Assembly (NCBI GenBank): GCA_005800795.1
Contig: SYEN01000139.1
Span: 1 to 10,578 of the forward strand
Direction: 5' to 3'
Source: Burkholderiales bacterium
Lineage (GTDB): Bacteria > Pseudomonadota > Gammaproteobacteria > Burkholderiales > SG8-41
DNA length: 10,578 nucleotides
Position 1 is the stretch's first letter, and every line of letters begins with the position of its first letter. Below, in pieces: positions 6,533 through 10,578 of this stretch. The notes under the pieces are model-generated. The model saw only the letters and a list, made by a program, of their open reading frames with translations. It did no database searches and was not told the DNA's origin. The position numbers and the translations under genes were made by a program.

Positions 6533-7282
6533 ATGAACATAGCCGTACTGGATTGCGATACCCGAGAAGTACACTGGCTCGAAAAAGTGCTGACCGCCGC
6601 AGAGCATACTTTTAAGGTATTTACAGCGGGTCATTTGCTGGCCCGCGAGCTTTCACGCATGGACTTTGACGTCATAATTGTCGGCTCGACTGGCGCGGAT
6701 ACGTGCAGTCCGCGCGGCATCGCCGAACTGCGGGCGCAACTGGAAGCCGAGATTCCGGTCATTTGTCTGCTCAAAGACGATGTTGAGGCGGATATTGCGG
6801 CGATGCTAAATGCTGGCGCAGACGATTGTTTGGCCAAGCCGTTTCGTTCGCTGGAACTGCTGGCTCGGCTGTCGGCATTGACCCGCCGCACCCTATACGC
6901 CAAGGCGCATCAGAAAGACCTGATTGAAATCGGCGCTCTGCGTATCGATATGCACAACCGGCTGATTTTCCGCGATGGTGAGCGCCTGACGCTGACACCC
7001 AAGACGTACGATCTGGCGGTGCTGCTGCTGACGCGTACAGGACAATTGCTTTCGCGCAGCTATTTGCTGGAGCAGGTGTGGGGGCGTGGCCACAATGCCG
7101 CCACGCGCACGCTGGATACGCATGTCAGCCGTTTACGCGCAATGCTGGGATTGACACCGGAAAACGGCTGGAAGTTGCAGTCGGTCTATCAGCACGGCTA
7201 TCGGCTGGATCAGACATCGGTGGGCAGCAGTTCCGTGATCGTTAACATGATGCCGAGACAGGGCGCCGCACTCGCGGTGTAG
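6533..7282 (+). CDS. OmpR/PhoB-family response regulator with degenerate receiver
   Basis: A 249-residue DNA-binding regulator: receiver domain at about 1-118, winged-helix output domain at about 130-229 (LTPKTYDLAVLLL, QVWGRG, and the recognition-helix region RTLDTHVSRLRAML), and a short non-conserved tail. The output domain looks intact. The receiver does not. Aligned by eye to PhoB, the acidic pair E9-D10 becomes Asp7-Cys8, the phosphoacceptor D53 becomes Gly51 (FDVIIVG), and the switch Thr83 becomes Leu80 (VICLLK). Only the conserved Lys (Lys102, AKPF) remains. Normal aspartyl phosphorylation is therefore unlikely, and no histidine kinase gene is nearby, which fits an orphan, phosphorylation-independent regulator. 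The start ATG has AGGA 8 bases upstream. PhoB-box-like repeats in the upstream region suggest autoregulation and control of the divergent VOC gene; this is inference. Confidence 0.92.
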   Translation: MNIAVLDCDTREVHWLEKVLTAAEHTFKVFTAGHLLARELSRMDFDVIIVGSTGADTCSPRGIAELRAQLEAEIPVICLLKDDVEADIAAMLNAGADDCLAKPFRSLELLARLSALTRRTLYAKAHQKDLIEIGALRIDMHNRLIFRDGERLTLTPKTYDLAVLLLTRTGQLLSRSYLLEQVWGRGHNAATRTLDTHVSRLRAMLGLTPENGWKLQSVYQHGYRLDQTSVGSSSVIVNMMPRQGAALAV

Positions 7283-7307
7283 CGCCGGGGAGCCGTACTG
7301 AAGGGGT

Positions 7308-8309
7308 TTAATAGCCCAGCCGGCGGTCCACAATGTTCCGGAGTTTTTTGCCGGCAAGAAAGCGCTCGAAATTCTCGAACCAGCTGTCGAACAGCCGCGC
7401 AACGTAGCGTGGGTCGTCGCAACTGATATGGGGCAATACCACGGTGTTTCGGGTGCTCCACCACGGCGAATCCTTTGCCAGCGGTTCCTTTTCAAATACA
7501 TCCAGCACCGCACCGCCGAGGTGGCCGCTATCGAGTTTTTCGCGCAGTGCCGCGTAATCGACAATAGGCGCGCGGCCGATGTTGATAAAACCCGCGCCGC
7601 GTTTCAGCAGGCTGATGCTGTCGCGGCTGATCAGGTTGCGTGTTTCAGCAGTCAGCGGGGAGGTAACGATCACGAAATCAGCCTTGGGTAGTACACTGTC
7701 GATGCGTGAGGCCTTTACCACGCGATCCGCCAATCGGTGGGGTGTGCCGCTGCGGGTGACGGCAATTACTGTCATACCGAGTTTTTTTGCTGCGCGACCG
7801 GCGCCTTGACCTAGATCACCAAAACCCACTACCACCACGCATTTGCCGGCAATGGGTACGGTGCAAATGCAATCCCACACGTGGTTCTGCTGATTCTTGA
7901 GGATCTCCGGTAGCCGCGATTGCAGCATCAACAGCCCCATCAAACAGGATTCCTCGGCCTTCGGGCCGTGCGCGCCGGTGTTGTTGGTGAGCGAGACATC
8001 AGTGGGCAGCCAGTCCATCGGCATCAGCGCATCGACGCCGGCGGCTGTGGTCTGGATCCATTTCATGCGCGGTGCGACTTCACGAAAGCGCTCGCGCGGC
8101 GGCACCGTGTTGGTGATCATGAAGTCGGCGGTCTTGAGCGCTTCGTGGATGATCTGATTGTCCCAACCGGCGGTGACGCGAAGTTTTTTTGCCAGCGCAC
8201 GGTGCCGTTTTGCGGCAGATTCCCAATCCGCTTGCGTCACGTGAAACAGCACTGGACGGTCGTGGTGTGACTCCAGGTGTAGATGATAAGTATTTGTTTT
8301 AATTGACAT
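7308..8309 (-). CDS. D-2-hydroxyacid dehydrogenase, GhrA/GRHPR-like
   Basis: A complete 333-residue cytosolic D-isomer-specific 2-hydroxyacid dehydrogenase, which reduces a 2-oxo acid (such as glyoxylate or hydroxypyruvate) or runs in reverse. The substrate-domain motif TTAAGVDAL is at 87-95, the Rossmann glycine motif GFGDLG at 162-167, and the catalytic residues are Arg246 (NIGRAP), Glu275 (VFEKEP) and His294 (LPHIS). At the end of the second Rossmann strand, where NAD-preferring enzymes carry Asp, this protein has AVTRSG (Arg186), which suggests NADP(H) use. The ATG at 8309 follows the stop of the upstream FAD oxidoreductase by 5 bases, so the two form an operon and may share a pathway. 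It is not the same gene as the dehydrogenase at the left edge, whose C-terminus differs. It converges on the regulator gene with 25 bases between the stops. Confidence 0.93.
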   Translation of the reverse strand: MSIKTNTYHLHLESHHDRPVLFHVTQADWESAAKRHRALAKKLRVTAGWDNQIIHEALKTADFMITNTVPPRERFREVAPRMKWIQTTAAGVDALMPMDWLPTDVSLTNNTGAHGPKAEESCLMGLLMLQSRLPEILKNQQNHVWDCICTVPIAGKCVVVVGFGDLGQGAGRAAKKLGMTVIAVTRSGTPHRLADRVVKASRIDSVLPKADFVIVTSPLTAETRNLISRDSISLLKRGAGFINIGRAPIVDYAALREKLDSGHLGGAVLDVFEKEPLAKDSPWWSTRNTVVLPHISCDDPRYVARLFDSWFENFERFLAGKKLRNIVDRRLGY

Positions 8310-8314
8310 TTTAG

Positions 8315-9415
8315 TTATACCATTAGCGACGCCACGTGATCGGCGATTGCCAGCGACGAAGTCAGCCCCGGCGATTCAATGCCGTATAGCGCCACCAGCC
8401 CCTGCACGCCGTGCACGCTGTGATTGTGGAAGGTGAAATCCTGCACGGGCTCGCCTGGCCCGGTGATGCGCGGACGAATACCGGTGTAACCCGGTTGCAG
8501 CGTGCCATCTTGCAGGCCGGGAAAGTAATGGCGGATGGCTTTGTAAAACGAGGCTTCGCGCGTTTCGTCGAACTGATAATCCACGCGGTCGATCCATTCG
8601 AAATCCGGGCCGAATTTCACGCGCCCGCCCAGATCGATGGTGACGTGCACGCCCAGCCAGTCGGGCCGTGCCACTGGATAAATCAGCCGGTTGAACGGTG
8701 ATTTGGTGCTTAACGTGTAATAGTGGCCGATGGCGTAGAAGGTCGGCGGAATGGTCGCGGCGGGAATGCCTGCAATGCTGCGTGCAACATCCGGCGCTTT
8801 CAACCCCGCGCTGATAATTACTGTGCGGCACTTTACCGTCATCGGTTCCGTGCCGCCGACTTCGAGCACGATGCCGTCGCTTTCGACCTTGCCGCCGAGC
8901 ACCGGGCTGGACAATGCCAGCATAGCGCCACGATCCTCGGCCTCGCCCAAATAGGACAGCATCAGGCCGTGGCTGTCGATGATGCCGGTGGAAGGCGTCA
9001 GAAAGCCAGCCACGCAGCGCACATTCGGTTCCATTGCTTTCAGTTCAGCGAGGTCGAGCATGCGCAAATCGTCGACGCCGTTGGCTTCGGCTTGCGCCTT
9101 GTATTTTTTCAGGCCCGCGATTTCGGTGTCGTCGCAGGCGACGATCACCTTGCCGATGCGCTGATGCTTGACGTCGTGTTCCGCGCAATACTGGTAAAGC
9201 GCTTTGCGGCCCGGTACGCACAGCCGCGCTTTCATTGAGCCGGAGGCGTAGTAAATACCGGCGTGAATGACTTCTGAGTTGCGTGCGCTGGTGTGCGTAC
9301 CAAACGCGTCTTCAGATTCGAGAATCACGACGTCGCGCCCGTCCCGTGCGAGCCTGCGTGCGATGGCCAAGCCCACCACGCCTGCGCCGATGACGGCGCA
9401 ATCCAGAGTTTCCAT
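8315..9415 (-). CDS. FAD-dependent oxidoreductase, LhgO (L-2-hydroxyglutarate oxidase)-like
   Basis: A 366-residue DAO-superfamily flavoenzyme. It starts with METLDCAVIGAGVVGLAIAR: the dinucleotide-binding GxGxxG is at 10-15 and Glu33 (VVILESE) is placed to bind the adenosine ribose of FAD. ARNSEVIHAGIYY (44-56) followed by GSMKARLCVPG is characteristic of the L-2-hydroxyglutarate oxidase group, as is the mid-protein PSTGIIDSHGLM. The C-terminal GIESPGLTSSLAIADHV is the second FAD-contacting segment. The enzyme probably oxidises a 2-hydroxy acid, but the exact substrate is not certain. The frame is open upstream to 9586, but that extra 57-residue stretch is basic, unlike the family, and overlaps the divergent gene, so the ATG at 9415 is chosen. 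No Shine-Dalgarno is visible before it. The gene is followed after 5 bases by a 2-hydroxyacid dehydrogenase, suggesting coupled redox steps. Confidence 0.92.
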   Translation of the reverse strand: METLDCAVIGAGVVGLAIARRLARDGRDVVILESEDAFGTHTSARNSEVIHAGIYYASGSMKARLCVPGRKALYQYCAEHDVKHQRIGKVIVACDDTEIAGLKKYKAQAEANGVDDLRMLDLAELKAMEPNVRCVAGFLTPSTGIIDSHGLMLSYLGEAEDRGAMLALSSPVLGGKVESDGIVLEVGGTEPMTVKCRTVIISAGLKAPDVARSIAGIPAATIPPTFYAIGHYYTLSTKSPFNRLIYPVARPDWLGVHVTIDLGGRVKFGPDFEWIDRVDYQFDETREASFYKAIRHYFPGLQDGTLQPGYTGIRPRITGPGEPVQDFTFHNHSVHGVQGLVALYGIESPGLTSSLAIADHVASLMV

Positions 9416-9471
9416 GATGAAAAAAGTCGATGCGAAGCGTGTGATTTTACCGTGTTGGGCGTTCCGTCGCG

Positions 9472-9477
9472 TACACT
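9472..9477 (+). promoter_or_regulatory. Possible -10 element for leaderless DUF3025 transcript
   Basis: TACACT ends 6 bases before the ATG at 9484, and no Shine-Dalgarno lies between. A -10 box at this distance would place the transcription start at or next to the start codon. The -35 match is poor: TTACCG at 9447-9452 gives a 19-base spacer. The rest of the 68-base divergent region (9416-9483) shows nothing else. Confidence 0.25.
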
Positions 9478-9483
9478 GGCGCG

Positions 9484-10347
9484 ATGGACACTTGGGACTG
9501 CAACTTCGCCGAACGCTCGCCGATGCTTGCGCCTTTGCGGGCAGTAGCGCTCGCGCTGAAAGGCGATACATGGCCGTCACTCTCACGTTTGAACGCGTTG
9601 GCGCAGCGCTACGGCGTGGTGTCGGGCGGCGGGCAACCGCTGCGATTTATGAGCGCGGCAGAGCAGGCCTTACCCAAGGCTTCGGACTACGAGCAACGCA
9701 TCCACGATGAAGGTGTTGTTACCCTGCGCGAGTGCAACTGGCACGACTTCTTTAACGCCTTGGCGTGGCTGACCTTTCCACTCATCAAGAAAGCCTTAAA
9801 CCGGGGCCATGTGGAAGAGTTAAACCTGCAAACGGCAGCTGAGCGATTTTCGCGGACAGCAACCGCGCGTAATCGCCGCCGCGATGCCCTGACACTGTTC
9901 GACGAAAGCGGCGTGCTGGTGTTTAGTTCCAGTACAGCCGTGCTCGATGGTATACGGGCGTTTGCCTGGCGGCAGGTGTTCTGGGAAGAACGCGAACAGT
10001 TTCAGGCCGCGACCCAGTGCCTGATCGTCGGCCACGCGTTGTATGAAAAAGCCTTGTCGTCCTATTTGGGCATGACTGGACACGCGCTCTTGATGGTCGG
10101 TCGTGCTGATTCCCGCTCGAACGCCGGGCTGGACAGGCGCCAAGATGAGAGGGCAGCGAATGCGCTACGCGATCACATCAGGCAACCCCACGATTTGTCG
10201 CCGCTGCCGGTGTTGGGCGTGCCCGGTTGGTGGGACGCCAACCGTGAGGTGGCGTTCTATGAGAATACCGCGTACTTTCGCGCAGGGCGCAGCCGCAAGC
10301 CATCCACGCCGCAGGGCAATCAGCCAGGCCGGATTTCCGCTGACTGA
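9484..10347 (+). CDS. DUF3025 family protein
   Basis: A 287-residue protein that I recognise as DUF3025, a proteobacterial family of unknown function. The signature is ECNWHDFFNALAWLTFPLIKKALN at about 83-106, here in the usual position after a front region ending in YEQRIHDEGVV. Other family-like parts are LTLFDESGVLVFSSS, VFWEEREQF, GHALYEKAL and the near-C-terminal LGVPGWWDANREVAFYENTAYFR. There is no signal peptide or membrane span, so it is probably cytosolic. The Trp-His-Asp and Trp-Trp-Asp motifs could be functional sites, but no reaction is known and I assign none. The ATG at 9484 lacks a visible ribosome site. The gene is divergent from the FAD oxidoreductase and its last 28 bases overlap the convergent GGDEF gene. 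Confidence 0.88.
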   Translation: MDTWDCNFAERSPMLAPLRAVALALKGDTWPSLSRLNALAQRYGVVSGGGQPLRFMSAAEQALPKASDYEQRIHDEGVVTLRECNWHDFFNALAWLTFPLIKKALNRGHVEELNLQTAAERFSRTATARNRRRDALTLFDESGVLVFSSSTAVLDGIRAFAWRQVFWEEREQFQAATQCLIVGHALYEKALSSYLGMTGHALLMVGRADSRSNAGLDRRQDERAANALRDHIRQPHDLSPLPVLGVPGWWDANREVAFYENTAYFRAGRSRKPSTPQGNQPGRISAD

Positions 10348-10578
10348 GCGACGGTAACACGATCCTTTCCTTCGGATTTGCTCTTGTAGAGCGCGGCGTC
10401 GGCGGCTTCAAACAACTGCTCATAGCTGATGCCGTGCATGGGATAGGTGGAGACACCCATGCTGGTGGTGATGGGGATGTGTTTGCCACGCACCATCAGG
10501 GGGGAAGCTGCGATTCTCACGCGTATGCGTTCGGCGGTAAGTGAGGCACCGTCGAGATCGGTGTCCGGCAGCAGAATG
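10320..10578 (-). CDS. Diguanylate cyclase (GGDEF domain), C-terminal end (5' partial)
   Basis: The minus strand from the right edge encodes about 85 residues of the end of a GGDEF domain, which makes cyclic di-GMP from two GTP. Reading in from the edge it gives ILLPDTDLDGASLTAERIR, which normally follows the GGDEF signature directly, then ITTSMGVSTYP and the family-typical AADAALYKSKSEGKDRV. The GGDEF/GGEEF active-site motif, any inhibitory RxxD site and all N-terminal sensor domains lie outside the window, so activity cannot be judged. The frame continues through the edge, so a GTG at 10520 is internal and not the start. The stop (TGA, 10320-10322) lies inside the end of the DUF3025 gene: the two converge with a 28-base overlap and no room for a terminator between them. 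Confidence 0.9.
   Translation of the reverse strand, partial: ILLPDTDLDGASLTAERIRVRIAASPLMVRGKHIPITTSMGVSTYPMHGISYEQLFEAADAALYKSKSEGKDRVTVAQSAEIRPG

Noticed and set aside
7283..7325. CCGG-rich inverted words between the regulator and the dehydrogenase as a terminator
   Set aside because: The arms are short, far apart, partly inside the dehydrogenase coding sequence and not followed by a T-run.
9416..9586. 57-residue N-terminal extension of the FAD oxidoreductase to an earlier start at 9586
   Set aside because: It is basic and unlike the family, precedes the canonical flavoprotein start METLDCAVIGAG, and overlaps the divergent DUF3025 gene.

Overview
The window looks like chromosomal DNA from a betaproteobacterium, probably of the Burkholderiales type. 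The reasons are G/C-rich coding sequence, two adjacent Bug-family (tripartite tricarboxylate carrier) binding proteins, a DUF3025 gene and a two-domain OmpR-type regulator. This assignment rests on gene content and is an inference. I see no RNA genes, CRISPR array, insertion sequence, att site or phage genes.

Left block (1 to about 3460): the 3' end of a D-2-hydroxyacid dehydrogenase gene overlaps a Bug binding-protein gene by 14 bases, and a second Bug gene follows 32 bases later. This looks like one operon for periplasmic capture and oxidation of an organic acid. Converging on it are two minus-strand alpha/beta hydrolase genes. The one at 2346-3026 is nearly whole, but its signal peptide (3027-3136) lies in another frame, broken at a run of eight A. 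The one at 3147 to about 3459 is only the C-terminal third of a hydrolase.

Junction (about 3445-3465): the minus-strand hydrolase loses its N-terminal two thirds at the same place where a plus-strand M50 peptidase/HlyD fusion begins without its usual N-terminus. Two unrelated genes cut at one point imply a rearrangement or an assembly join.

Right block (3460-10578): the M50-HlyD fusion (3460-5463) converges on a VOC/glyoxalase-like gene (5502-6386). That gene is divergent from an OmpR/PhoB-type regulator (6533-7282) whose receiver has lost its phosphoacceptor Asp. The shared intergenic region carries PhoB-box-like direct repeats and a perfect palindrome. Next is a minus-strand pair 5 bases apart: an LhgO-like FAD oxidoreductase (8315-9415) followed by a GhrA/GRHPR-like 2-hydroxyacid dehydrogenase (7308-8309), together suggesting 2-hydroxyacid/2-oxoacid redox metabolism. 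A divergent DUF3025 gene (9484-10347) overlaps the 3' end of a GGDEF-domain gene (10320 to the right edge).

No clearly new multi-gene system is visible. The best leads are the junction, the degenerate receiver with its repeat-bearing promoter region, and the homopolymer frame break in the hydrolase signal peptide.
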